Position numbers and translations under genes: made by a program. The notes under the pieces were generated by a model that searched no databases, was not told where the DNA came from, and worked only from the letters and a program-made list of their open reading frames with translations. A stretch of 64,000 nt of DNA from Aequorivita soesokkakensis. GTDB lineage: Bacteria > Bacteroidota > Bacteroidia > Flavobacteriales > Flavobacteriaceae. Positions 55,097-63,587 of the stretch are shown piece by piece (position 1 is the stretch's first letter; each line of letters starts with the position of its first letter). The stretch lies in contig NZ_LXIE01000001.1 of the NCBI RefSeq assembly GCF_001641085.1, forward strand, positions 248,001 to 312,000, read 5' to 3'.

Positions 55097-55684
55097 ATGC
55101 TTCGCGAAAAACTTAAGAATTATAATATCATTCTCGCTTCCGGCTCGCCGCGAAGGCAAGCGTTTTTTAAGGAACTGGATTTAGATTTTACAATTCAAGT
55201 AAAAGAAGTGAAGGAAGTGTATTCTGAAAAATTAAAACATTCAAAAATAACAGATTACCTTTCACAACTTAAAGCATCAGTTTTTACAAATTTATCAGAA
55301 AATGATATTTTGATTACAAGCGATACCATTGTTTGGAAAGATGAAAAAGCAATGGGAAAACCAAAAGATTTTGAAGAGGCGACAGAAATGCTTCTCGATT
55401 TAAGCGGACAAATGCACGAAGTAATCACTTCGGTTTGTTTCACTTCAAAAGAATTTCAAAAAACGGTGAACGACGTTACCAAAGTTTGGTTCAAAACAAT
55501 TTCCGAAGCAGAGATAGATTATTATCTAAAAACCTACAAACCCTTTGATAAGGCTGGAAGTTACGGCATTCAGGAATGGATTGGCTACATTGGCATCGAG
55601 AAGATTGAGGGCTGTTATTTTAACGTTATGGGACTTCCAACGAGACTTGTTTATAAAACGTTAACCCAGATTGCCGACCGTTAA
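55097..55684 (+). CDS. maf: Maf-family nucleotide pyrophosphatase
   Basis: A 195-residue Maf/YhdE-type pyrophosphatase that hydrolyses non-canonical or dTTP/UTP nucleotides. It has the opening LASGSPRRQAFF (residues about 14-25), SDTIVWKDEKAMGKPKDFEEA and the conserved FDKAGSYGIQEWIGYI. It follows the prenyltransferase after 47 bp and shares its 3' end with the promoter of the next gene. Confidence 0.93.
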   Translation: MLREKLKNYNIILASGSPRRQAFFKELDLDFTIQVKEVKEVYSEKLKHSKITDYLSQLKASVFTNLSENDILITSDTIVWKDEKAMGKPKDFEEATEMLLDLSGQMHEVITSVCFTSKEFQKTVNDVTKVWFKTISEAEIDYYLKTYKPFDKAGSYGIQEWIGYIGIEKIEGCYFNVMGLPTRLVYKTLTQIADR

Positions 55685-55700
55685 AATTTTGGTATTTTTG
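55671..55700 (+). promoter_or_regulatory. Flavobacterial promoter TTG-N19-TATTTTTG inside the maf 3' end
   Basis: TTG at 55671 and TATTTTTG at 55693-55700 with a 19-bp spacer. The start site should lie about 13 nt before the ATG at 55719. Confidence 0.6.
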
Positions 55701-55718
55701 GGCAAATTCGCCACAGTA

Positions 55719-56654
55719 ATGAAGTTTCCAAAAATACTTTCCATTTTTTTTATTTTTAGCTTATTTCTGGCTTGTAATTCTTCCGAAGAAAAAAAGATTT
55801 CTAAAAATTTACTTCCTAAAAAAGAAGATACAAAAACTATAACGCCACGGACTGTTTCAAATGAATTTAGAGAATACTGGTATAGCGGCAAGGCAGAGAT
55901 TACTTCCTATGCATTAATGCAGGAACGCTATGGTGAAATTCGCGAAGGCATTGCCGTAAACATTTTTGTGACCGAGGATTTTTTGCCAAATGAACAGGTT
56001 AAAGCGAATAATACTTCCACAGAAAACATTTCGGTTTTAAAGCTGAACCAGATGAAGAATTTCAATACTGGCATTTATCCCTATTCAATAATGACAAGCG
56101 CTTTCAGCCCAATTTCCACCACAGACCACGCGCTGAAAGTGAATAATAGTGTGCAGGAATGGTGCGGGCAGGTTTATATGCAACTCAACAATCGCAATAA
56201 TTTTGAAATAGAAAGTCATTCCTATTTTCAAGGGGAAGCAGATCAAAACCTAACGTTGCCAAAAACGTGGTTGGAGAACGAGCTTTGGAACCTCGTCCGA
56301 ATCAATCCCGAGGAGTTGCCAACGGGCGATATAATGATTATTCCCTCGTTTGAATATTTACGTCTTCGGCATAAGGAAATAAAGGAACACAACGCTTTCG
56401 CGAGTTTAAAACAAGGGGATTCAATAACGATTTACACCTTGAATTATCCTGATCTGCAACGCCAATTAATGCTTTTTTTCCACAGCACATTTCCGTATGA
56501 AATTGAAAAATGGGAGGAAGTAAATGCCGCGGACCAAAATGATACCTTACGGCTTAAAACCACTGCAATAAAAATGAAGCGAATGCGAAGCGCTTACTGG
56601 AAAGAAAACGGAAACGATTCCGCTCATCTTCGGGATTCATTGGGCTTAAGATAA
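55719..56654 (+). CDS. Lipoprotein of unknown function
   Basis: A 311-residue protein with a lipoprotein signal (ILSIFFIFSLFLACNSSEE, lipobox LAC). The ATG at 55719 is chosen because the signal begins there. The mature part contains YWYSGKAEITSYALMQERYGEIREG and RLKTTAIKMKRMRSAYW. I recognise it as a conserved flavobacterial lipoprotein. Databases sometimes label it septum formation inhibitor Maf, apparently through the adjacent gene. The MscS-like gene follows after 10 bp. Confidence 0.8.
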   Translation: MKFPKILSIFFIFSLFLACNSSEEKKISKNLLPKKEDTKTITPRTVSNEFREYWYSGKAEITSYALMQERYGEIREGIAVNIFVTEDFLPNEQVKANNTSTENISVLKLNQMKNFNTGIYPYSIMTSAFSPISTTDHALKVNNSVQEWCGQVYMQLNNRNNFEIESHSYFQGEADQNLTLPKTWLENELWNLVRINPEELPTGDIMIIPSFEYLRLRHKEIKEHNAFASLKQGDSITIYTLNYPDLQRQLMLFFHSTFPYEIEKWEEVNAADQNDTLRLKTTAIKMKRMRSAYWKENGNDSAHLRDSLGLR

Positions 56655-56664
56655 ATTCAAAATT

Positions 56665-57237
56665 ATGATATACTTAGATTTAAAAGAATACTCGCTGCAA
56701 TTGATTGAGTCCGCAATATTGATTGTGGGTTTGTTTTTTTTGAGATTTATCCTGAAAAGAACCGTTCGCAACTTCGCCAAAAAAATTGAACGTCTTGAAC
56801 ACCGCACCGGGCTTATTATGAAGCACGTTGATTTTGCCGTTTTCTTTTTGATCGTGTTAGGGTTGATATTAATTTGGGGCGTGGATTTCCGCAATTTGGG
56901 CCTTGTAATGTCTTCAGTATTTGCCGTAATTGGAATCGCTTTTTTTGCGCAATGGTCCATTTTGAGCAATGTTACGAGCGGCGTGATTATGTTCTTTACT
57001 TTCCCATATAAAATAGGCGATTATATAAAAATCCACGATAAGGAAATGCCCTGTGAAGGAATTATTGAAGACATTAAAACTTTTCATATAATTCTTCATA
57101 CCACAAACAACGAAATTATAACCTACCCAAACAGTATGATGCTCCAAAAAGGCGTGAGCATAATTAAGGCAGATGAGTTTTATGAGCAACAAATGAACGA
57201 AACTGACAAAAATAAGGAAGAACTGCCGCACGATTAA
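56665..57237 (+). CDS. MscS-family mechanosensitive channel, short form
   Basis: A 190-residue membrane protein with three helices (about 10-30, 58-80, 85-108) followed by the MscS beta domain (WSILSNVTSGVIMFFTFPYKIGDYIKI). It lacks the large C-terminal cytoplasmic vestibule of full MscS (286 residues). It is likely a small-conductance osmotic channel or a related transporter of the inner membrane. Confidence 0.82.
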   Translation: MIYLDLKEYSLQLIESAILIVGLFFLRFILKRTVRNFAKKIERLEHRTGLIMKHVDFAVFFLIVLGLILIWGVDFRNLGLVMSSVFAVIGIAFFAQWSILSNVTSGVIMFFTFPYKIGDYIKIHDKEMPCEGIIEDIKTFHIILHTTNNEIITYPNSMMLQKGVSIIKADEFYEQQMNETDKNKEELPHD

Positions 57238-57290
57238 TTTTCGCAAATAAGTATCTTTGAAGGGTTTTCGAATAAATCAGCAACAATTTT

Positions 57291-59783
57291 ATGCAAAAAA
57301 CATTTTTTTTCAGACTTCTATTTTTATTTTTAACAATAGCAGCCACCGCCCAAAACCCTAAAAAACCTGCCGCTTCCGAAATATTTCAATCCCTTCAAAA
57401 ACTCAATTTTGTTGGTTCAGCGCTTTACATTGCCGCCCATCCCGATGACGAAAATACACGCCTGATTTCCTATTTGGTGAATGATGTACACGCAAATACT
57501 GCATATCTTTCAATAACCCGTGGCGATGGCGGGCAAAATTTAGTGGGTCCGGAACTGCGCGAGCTTTTGGGCGTTATCCGTACGCAGGAGCTTTTGGCCG
57601 CACGAAGAACAGATGGCGGGCAACAATTTTTTACACGTGCGAATGATTTCGGGTACAGTAAAAATCCCGATGAAACCTTTGAATTTTGGACCCGAAATGA
57701 TGTTTTGAGCGATGTTGTAATGACCATTCGCAAGTTTAAACCAGACGTTATCGTAAATCGGTTCGACCACCGCAGTCCCGGAAGCACGCACGGCCATCAC
57801 ACAGCTTCAGCCATGTTGAGCGTTGAGGCTTTTGATTTAGTTGGTGACGCTGCAAAATTTCCAGAATCTGCTAAAGAATTTGGCGTTTGGAAACCACAAC
57901 GGCTCTTTTTCAACACTTCGTGGTGGTTCTATGGAAGCAAGGAAAAATTTGATAAAGCAGACAAATCGAAACTCGTTTCGGTGGAAACTGGAAACTATTT
58001 CCCATCGCTCGGCCTTTCCAATGGAGAAATTGCTTCATTGAGCCGTAGCATGCACAAATCGCAAGGTTTTGGCAGCACCGGTTCGCGTGGTACTGAAACG
58101 GAATATCTGGAATTATTGGAAGGCACAAAACCTGCAGAAAACAATCTTTTTGAAGGAATAAACACAACTTGGTCAAGGCTTGATGGCGGAAATGAAATTG
58201 GAGCGATTTTAAATCCCCTGGAAGAAAATTTCAATTTTAAAAATCCTTCGGAAATGCTTCCACAGTTGCTTAAAGCATATCCTTTGGTTTCAAATTTAAA
58301 GGATGAACATTGGAGAAACATCAAGCTTGAGCAACTGAAACAACTTATTTTAAACTGCGGTGGAATTTTTATTGAAGCCGCTTCCGAAGTAAATTCTGTA
58401 AACCCGAACCAAAATTTTAAAGTAACTGTTGAAGCCATCAATCGCGGAAAAAGTGATGTTTCTTTGAAATCCATAAAAAATTCCGAAGGAAAAATTCTTT
58501 GGAATGAATCGCAAACACTTCCCTTTAACGACGATAAAAAGATTGAAGTCACAGTTAATTCCGGAAATCACAATCCTCAATATTCCTCTCCATATTGGTT
58601 AAATGAAAAGGGAACTGTTGGCATGTATGTTGCGCCCGAAAAATTGATAGGGTTACCCGAAACACCAGCTTTAGAGCAATTGATTTTTGAGCTTCAATGG
58701 GGAAATATTACCATTCCCTTCACAAAAAATATTATTTACAAATTCAACGATCCCGTTAAAGGAGAGGTTTACAGGCCCTTGGAAGTACTTCCAAAAGTTA
58801 CAGCGTCTATCCCCGAAAAGGTTTTGATTTTTGCAAGTGAAGCATCTGAAACTGTTTCGGTTATTGTTCGTGCTGGGAAAGATAGTATTTCAGGAAATGT
58901 GAGTTTACAACATCCCGATGGGTGGAAAATTGAACCTGCGCAGCAATCATTTCTTCTTAACAGAAATGGCGAAACACAAACTTTTAATTTTACGGTAATT
59001 CCGCCGAACGGTCAAAGCGAAGGCTTTTTAAAACCTATTGTAAATGCTGAAGGCCAAACTTTTGACAAGGAATTGGTTATTATTGATTACGAACACATTC
59101 CGTATCAAAGCGTGCTTTTGCCTTCGGAAGCGAAAATTGCAAAGATTGCCATTCAAAAAAAAGGGCGAAATATTGGGTACATAAATGGCGCTGGCGATGC
59201 CATTCCCGAAAGTTTGAAGCAGATTGGGTATTCAGTTACAACGATTGATCCTTCATCAATTTCAGAAAATACTTTAAAGGGTTTTGATGCAATTGTAGTT
59301 GGAATACGTGCCTATAATACCGTTCCCGAGCTTGCTTTCGCACAACCCATTCTCAATAAATATGTTGAAAATGGTGGGACTATGATCGTTCAGTATAACA
59401 CGAGCCACGCTTTAGTATCTGAAAATCTTGCACCCTATTCCCTAAAACTTTCCCGCGATCGCGTAACCGATGAATTTTCTGAAGTAAAAATTCTCGCCCC
59501 CGAAAATCCACTTTTAAACACACCCAATAAAATCACCCAAAAAGATTTTGAAGGCTGGGTACAGGAACGCGGGCTCTATTTTCCGAATGAATGGGATAAA
59601 GAATTCACGCCAATATTGGGAATGAAAGACAAAGGCGAGGTCGAAACAAAAGGTGCTTTGCTCGTGGCGAAATACGGAAAAGGGTATTATATTTATACGG
59701 GACTGAGTTTTTTCCGCGAACTTCCCGCTGGTGTTCCCGGAGCTTACAGATTGTTTGCAAATATGATTTCAATCGGAAAATAA
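57291..59783 (+). CDS. PIG-L family deacetylase with C-terminal extension
   Basis: An 830-residue exported protein. The signal peptide is FFFRLLFLFLTIAATAQ. The LmbE/PIG-L domain (about 30-300) has the zinc motif AAHPDDENTRL and the later STHGHHTASAML His ligands, so it should deacetylate an N-acetyl sugar in the periplasm or outside. The remaining 500 residues are beta-sandwich-like (EKVLIFASEASETVSVIVRAG) and end in a glutamine-amidotransferase-like domain (GFDAIVVGIRAYNT). It precedes a sodium/solute symporter, which suggests use of the released sugar. Confidence 0.87.
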   Translation: MQKTFFFRLLFLFLTIAATAQNPKKPAASEIFQSLQKLNFVGSALYIAAHPDDENTRLISYLVNDVHANTAYLSITRGDGGQNLVGPELRELLGVIRTQELLAARRTDGGQQFFTRANDFGYSKNPDETFEFWTRNDVLSDVVMTIRKFKPDVIVNRFDHRSPGSTHGHHTASAMLSVEAFDLVGDAAKFPESAKEFGVWKPQRLFFNTSWWFYGSKEKFDKADKSKLVSVETGNYFPSLGLSNGEIASLSRSMHKSQGFGSTGSRGTETEYLELLEGTKPAENNLFEGINTTWSRLDGGNEIGAILNPLEENFNFKNPSEMLPQLLKAYPLVSNLKDEHWRNIKLEQLKQLILNCGGIFIEAASEVNSVNPNQNFKVTVEAINRGKSDVSLKSIKNSEGKILWNESQTLPFNDDKKIEVTVNSGNHNPQYSSPYWLNEKGTVGMYVAPEKLIGLPETPALEQLIFELQWGNITIPFTKNIIYKFNDPVKGEVYRPLEVLPKVTASIPEKVLIFASEASETVSVIVRAGKDSISGNVSLQHPDGWKIEPAQQSFLLNRNGETQTFNFTVIPPNGQSEGFLKPIVNAEGQTFDKELVIIDYEHIPYQSVLLPSEAKIAKIAIQKKGRNIGYINGAGDAIPESLKQIGYSVTTIDPSSISENTLKGFDAIVVGIRAYNTVPELAFAQPILNKYVENGGTMIVQYNTSHALVSENLAPYSLKLSRDRVTDEFSEVKILAPENPLLNTPNKITQKDFEGWVQERGLYFPNEWDKEFTPILGMKDKGEVETKGALLVAKYGKGYYIYTGLSFFRELPAGVPGAYRLFANMISIGK

Positions 59784-59794
59784 TTTTTGAAAAC

Positions 59795-59905
59795 GTGACC
59801 GAAGAAAAACAAAAATTCGTTTGGAAATGGAGCTATACTTTGGTGCTCCTGCTCAATGCCGTTTATATCTATCTGTTTTATCTACTAATGCAAAACTTCA
59901 CTTAG
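59795..59905 (+). CDS. 36-residue membrane peptide before the symporter
   Basis: A GTG-initiated ORF of 36 residues between the deacetylase and symporter genes. It has one hydrophobic helix (YTLVLLLNAVYIYLFYLLM) after a charged start (TEEKQKFVWKWS). Its stop abuts the ATG of the symporter at 59906 with no gap, so the two are translationally coupled. Small subunits upstream of Na+/solute symporters are known in other families (DUF4212, YjcH); this may be an analogue. Confidence 0.6.
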   Translation: MTEEKQKFVWKWSYTLVLLLNAVYIYLFYLLMQNFT

Positions 59906-61627
59906 ATGCAGCAGATTGATTGGATAGTTTTAATAGGAACCCTCGTTTTCATCGTTCTTTATGGCACTTGGAAATCGCGACAGCACAAAGATGTTGGCGA
60001 TTATCTAAAAGGAGGCAGCAACGCACATTGGTGGACAATCGGCTTGAGCGTTATGGCCACACAGGCAAGCGCCATTACCTTTCTTTCCACGCCCGGCCAA
60101 GCTTTTCACGATGGAATGGGGTTTGTACAGTTTTATTTTGGGCTTCCCATTGCAATGGTGATTATTTGTTTGGTTTTCATACCAATTTATCACAAGCTCA
60201 ATGTTTACACGGCTTACGAATATTTAGAAAGCCGTTTTGACAAAAAAACACGAACACTTACCGCAATTCTCTTTTTAATCCAACGCGGACTTGCTTGCGG
60301 AATAACCATTTTCGCGCCTTCCATAATTCTTTCCGCGGTCCTTGGCTGGAATTTGGTTTATCTGAATATTATCATCGGTGTGCTTGTAATAATTTATACA
60401 GTTAGCGGCGGAACAAAAGCCGTGAGCGTTACCCAAAAGCAACAAATGGCAGTAATTTTCTTCGGAATGTTGATTGCTTTTTTATTGATTTTGAATTATC
60501 TGCCGCTAGATATTTCATTCACCAAAGCGCTTGAAATTGCTGGCGCGAACGGAAAAATGGACATACTCGATTTTTCTTTCGATCTTAATAACCGATATAC
60601 TTTTTGGAGCGGAATTATTGGCGGAACATTTTTGGCCCTCTCCTATTTTGGAACCGATCAAAGTCAAGTGCAACGCTATCTTTCGGGAAGAAGTGTAAAA
60701 CAAAGCCAGATGGGTTTAATTATGAACGGCTTGCTGAAAGTACCGATGCAGTTCTTTATTTTGTTGGTGGGAATTATGGTTTTCGTTTTTTATCAGTTCA
60801 ACGCTTCGCCACTTCACTTTAATCCTGCGGCAGTTAAGGATGTGAAAAAATCTGAATACGCTGGGGAATATAAAGCTTTGGAAGTGAAAAAAGAAGCGAT
60901 TGATAAAGAACTAGCCGCAACCCAAATAAGTTATTCAAAGGCTGAAAGTGATTTGGAAAAGCAAAATTTCGCTAAAGAAATCAAAACGCTAAACACATCT
61001 GAAAATCAATTGCGAAAGCAATCTGTGGCGATTATCAAAAAAGCCAATCCAAATGCTGAAACGAATGATAAGGATTATGTTTTTATACACTTTATTCTTA
61101 ACAATCTTCCGCGCGGCTTGATCGGTTTGCTTTTGGCTGTAATTTTAAGCGCTGCAATGTCCTCAACTGCTTCCGAACTCAATGCTTTGGGAAGCACAAC
61201 CGCCATCGATCTTTACAAACGAAACGTACCTGGAAAACGCGAGAAACACTACGTTACCGCTTCGAGAGGATTTACACTTTTATGGGGAATCATCGCGATA
61301 ATAGTTGCTTGTTCGGCACATTTATTCGACAATCTTATTCAATTGGTAAACATTATCGGCTCCATTTTCTATGGAAACGTTTTGGGGATTTTTCTGCTTG
61401 CATTCTTTATAAAATTCGTGCGAAGCAAAGCCGTTTTTATAGCTGCTTTTATCACACAGTTTTTGATATTCATATTATTTTATTGGGCAATCCAATATTA
61501 TGGAGGTATGGATAAAGTTCCATATTTATGGTTGAATTTAATAGGTTGTGTTTTGGTAATGGGAATTGCCGTTTTACTTCAGGTTTTATTGCCTAGTCAA
61601 AATAACAGTGATGATACTTTAAAATAA
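59906..61627 (+). CDS. Sodium/solute symporter (SSS family)
   Basis: A 573-residue inner-membrane symporter with about 13 helices. Family signatures are GGSNAHWWTIGLSVMATQASAITFL (residues about 35-60), YFGTDQSQVQRYLSGRS, and the SSTASELNALGSTTAIDLYK sodium-site region. A hydrophilic, Lys/Glu-rich insertion (about 310-390) separates two helix groups. It follows the exported deacetylase, so it may take up its product. The substrate cannot be told from sequence. Confidence 0.92.
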   Translation: MQQIDWIVLIGTLVFIVLYGTWKSRQHKDVGDYLKGGSNAHWWTIGLSVMATQASAITFLSTPGQAFHDGMGFVQFYFGLPIAMVIICLVFIPIYHKLNVYTAYEYLESRFDKKTRTLTAILFLIQRGLACGITIFAPSIILSAVLGWNLVYLNIIIGVLVIIYTVSGGTKAVSVTQKQQMAVIFFGMLIAFLLILNYLPLDISFTKALEIAGANGKMDILDFSFDLNNRYTFWSGIIGGTFLALSYFGTDQSQVQRYLSGRSVKQSQMGLIMNGLLKVPMQFFILLVGIMVFVFYQFNASPLHFNPAAVKDVKKSEYAGEYKALEVKKEAIDKELAATQISYSKAESDLEKQNFAKEIKTLNTSENQLRKQSVAIIKKANPNAETNDKDYVFIHFILNNLPRGLIGLLLAVILSAAMSSTASELNALGSTTAIDLYKRNVPGKREKHYVTASRGFTLLWGIIAIIVACSAHLFDNLIQLVNIIGSIFYGNVLGIFLLAFFIKFVRSKAVFIAAFITQFLIFILFYWAIQYYGGMDKVPYLWLNLIGCVLVMGIAVLLQVLLPSQNNSDDTLK

Positions 61628-61631
61628 AAAA

Positions 61632-62660
61632 ATGAAAATATATTTAATATTATTTTGCTTAATATTTACTTCTTTTACAGTTTTTGGACAAAACAAGGAA
61701 AAATGCAGCGAACTGCTGAACAGAACGATTACAGCAACAGATCTTGATGAAAATATTGATGAATTCTTACTTAATTTAAAAACTCTTATACTTTGTGAAT
61801 TTGATGAAATAGATTATCAAATTTTTATGGGGCCAGAAGGCAATATGCCTATAATTGGTAGTTTTCTCTTTACGTTTATAGACGAAATCCAAAATAATAA
61901 AAGCTATACTTTCGAAAATTTAAAAGAGACACTTTTAGATATTAAAAATAAACCTGAATATTCCCAAATAAAAAATATTGTAGAAGCACAAAATGCTATT
62001 ATACAAAAGGAAGCTTCAGTTATAAATTGGGAATCTGACAAGCAACTGCTTACAAAAATGGGTTTAATAGACGAGCAACTAAATGAAATCTATACAATCG
62101 TTAAAGACAATGAAAATAAACCCTATACCGAAATATTTTTGATCTATTCCGATACTTTAAACGCGCAAAAGGAAAAGCAATTAATTCAGCAACAAAAGAA
62201 GAACGATGAATTTAAAGATAAAAATCCTGAAAGTATTGAGTGGGTAAAAGGACTATATGCATATGATTCGTATTCAAAAGGGTTAAAAAAATCAAAAGAA
62301 ACTAATAAGCCAATTTTACTTTATTTCACGGGATATGCTTGCGTTAATGCAAGAAAAATGGAAGATAATATTTTATCTGAATATGAAATTCAGGATTATA
62401 TAAATTCAAATTTGGTTTTCGTGAGTTTACTTGTTGATAATAAACAGCCGCTAAAAGAGAATGAAATATTTTATTCAGATTTTTTTAAAAAGGAAGTAAA
62501 AACTGTAGGACTAAAAAATCTTGAAATTCAAATAACAAAATTCAACTCAAACGCCCAACCACTTTTTGTTTTACTTGATATGGGCGGAAATGAAATTGCA
62601 CGCATAGGTTATATTACAGACATTAAAATATTTAGTGATTTTCTTCAAACTAAAAAATAA
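61632..62660 (+). CDS. Exported protein with monothiol thioredoxin-like domain
   Basis: A 342-residue protein with a signal peptide (YLILFCLIFTSFTVFGQ). Residues about 30-200 are helical and unrecognised. The last 130 residues resemble the DsbD/thiol-interchange thioredoxin domain: KPILLYFTGYACVNARKMEDNI, where the usual CVNCRKME motif has lost its second Cys (Ala instead). It could bind or protect thiols but could not form a normal CXXC disulfide. It is AT-rich, unlike the symporter 4 bp upstream, so it may have joined the locus later. Confidence 0.72.
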   Translation: MKIYLILFCLIFTSFTVFGQNKEKCSELLNRTITATDLDENIDEFLLNLKTLILCEFDEIDYQIFMGPEGNMPIIGSFLFTFIDEIQNNKSYTFENLKETLLDIKNKPEYSQIKNIVEAQNAIIQKEASVINWESDKQLLTKMGLIDEQLNEIYTIVKDNENKPYTEIFLIYSDTLNAQKEKQLIQQQKKNDEFKDKNPESIEWVKGLYAYDSYSKGLKKSKETNKPILLYFTGYACVNARKMEDNILSEYEIQDYINSNLVFVSLLVDNKQPLKENEIFYSDFFKKEVKTVGLKNLEIQITKFNSNAQPLFVLLDMGGNEIARIGYITDIKIFSDFLQTKK

Positions 62661-62722
62661 CAAACTTGCTATTAATCACTTTAGCTCGATTCTGAAACTC
62701 CTACCCATTCCCACAATATAGA

Positions 62723-62812
62723 TTACCTGAAAATCAATTTAGAAATCCTATTATTTCCCGAAGCAAAAGCAACGCTATAATTCACAAACTCAATAAAAAC
62801 AAAAGTTTCCAT
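62723..62812 (-). pseudogene. Displaced 3' end of the BNR-repeat gene
   Basis: The minus-strand sequence encodes ...IEFVNYSVAFASGNNRISKLIFR followed by a stop. The intact gene at 63588-64000 ends IEFVNDSVAFASGNNRISKLVFKE. About 85-90 bp of gene end are therefore repeated in direct orientation on the other side of the toxin-antitoxin pair, with several base changes. The remnant has no upstream coding part. Confidence 0.8.
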
Positions 62813-62829
62813 ATAATTCAACTTTTTAT

Positions 62830-62844
62830 TACTTTTGCTAAAGT
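62830..62844 (+). promoter_or_regulatory. -7 box and palindrome upstream of the toxin gene
   Basis: TACTTTTG (62830-62837) fits TAnnTTTG. ACTTT-TGCT-AAAGT (62831-62844) is a palindrome that overlaps it and could be the operator of the antitoxin. Confidence 0.45.
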
Positions 62845-62863
62845 AAATCGGCAAACATTTTGA

Positions 62864-63199
62864 ATGAAACCAAAGTTTGAAATAGTTTTTCTTGAACAAG
62901 CTATTGACTTTATGTCCAAATTGGATGCTAAAGCAAAAAGGAAACTCTATTACAATTTAGATAAAGCGAAATTCGAAAACGATCCAAAACTATTTAAGAA
63001 ATTAACGGAGGAGATTTGGGAATTTAGAACGCTTTACCAAGGAATTCAATACAGACTTTTTGCATTTTGGGACAAAACCAACAAAATCGAAACGCTTGTT
63101 TTATCAACACACGGGATTATTAAAAAAGTGAGTAAAGTACCCAAAGGAGAAATTGAAAAAGCAATGAAAATTAGATCTGAATATTTCGATTTAAATTAA
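62864..63199 (+). CDS. RelE/HigB-like type II toxin
   Basis: A 111-residue protein of the phage Gp49/HigB RelE-like family, ribosome-dependent mRNA interferases. The motif DPKLFKKLTEEIWEFRTLYQGIQYRLFAFW and LVLSTHGIIKKVSKVPKGEIEKA are typical. It precedes its HTH antitoxin by 31 bp, the toxin-first order of higBA. Base composition is AT-rich. The pair is bounded by a duplicated gene end, so it is horizontally acquired or moved. Confidence 0.85.
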   Translation: MKPKFEIVFLEQAIDFMSKLDAKAKRKLYYNLDKAKFENDPKLFKKLTEEIWEFRTLYQGIQYRLFAFWDKTNKIETLVLSTHGIIKKVSKVPKGEIEKAMKIRSEYFDLN

Positions 63200-63230
63200 C
63201 TCAGTTACTTCGACAAATAAACTTAAAGTT

Positions 63231-63563
63231 ATGGCAACAAAAAATAAAAAAATGAAAATGATGACGCTGGACCAAATGAAGGATAATGACATTGGAAAAG
63301 TTGGAACAGCCGAAAGAGACAAATACGAATTTGATTTACGAATGGAAGTGCTTGGCGATATGATAAAGTCTGTCCGAAAAGAACGCAATCTAACTCAAGA
63401 ACAACTCGGAGAATTAATCGGGGTTCAAAAATCACAAATCTCGAAATTGGAAAGAAATACTAAAAACGTAACGATAGAAACGATTTTAAAAGTTTTTCAA
63501 GCATTAAAAGCAAATGTCCGGTTTAGTGTTGAAATCGACGAATCGGAATTTAAAGTTGCATAA
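63231..63563 (+). CDS. HigA-like XRE-family antitoxin
   Basis: A 110-residue protein with a helix-turn-helix (LTQEQLGELIGVQKSQISKLERNTKNVTIETILKVFQAL, residues about 60-98) and an N-terminal Lys/Met-rich extension (KKMKMMTLDQMKDNDIGKVGTAERD) that would contact the toxin. It should bind the toxin and repress the pair. It is downstream of the toxin, as in higBA loci. Confidence 0.87.
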   Translation: MATKNKKMKMMTLDQMKDNDIGKVGTAERDKYEFDLRMEVLGDMIKSVRKERNLTQEQLGELIGVQKSQISKLERNTKNVTIETILKVFQALKANVRFSVEIDESEFKVA

Positions 63564-63587
63564 ATCGTTATAGCTATTTGGCAATAA

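Noticed and set aside
55719-56654. Second Maf protein next to maf
   Set aside because: The sequence has a lipoprotein signal and none of the Maf motifs (SGSPRR, SDT). The name would come only from the neighbour.
59795-59905. Treating 59784-59905 as empty intergenic DNA
   Set aside because: The coupled GTG ORF with a hydrophobic helix is more likely a gene than chance, although it is shorter than usual calling limits.
62864-63563. Phage or restriction element around the toxin-antitoxin pair
   Set aside because: No integrase, capsid, replication or restriction gene is present. Only the two small genes lie between the repeated gene ends.
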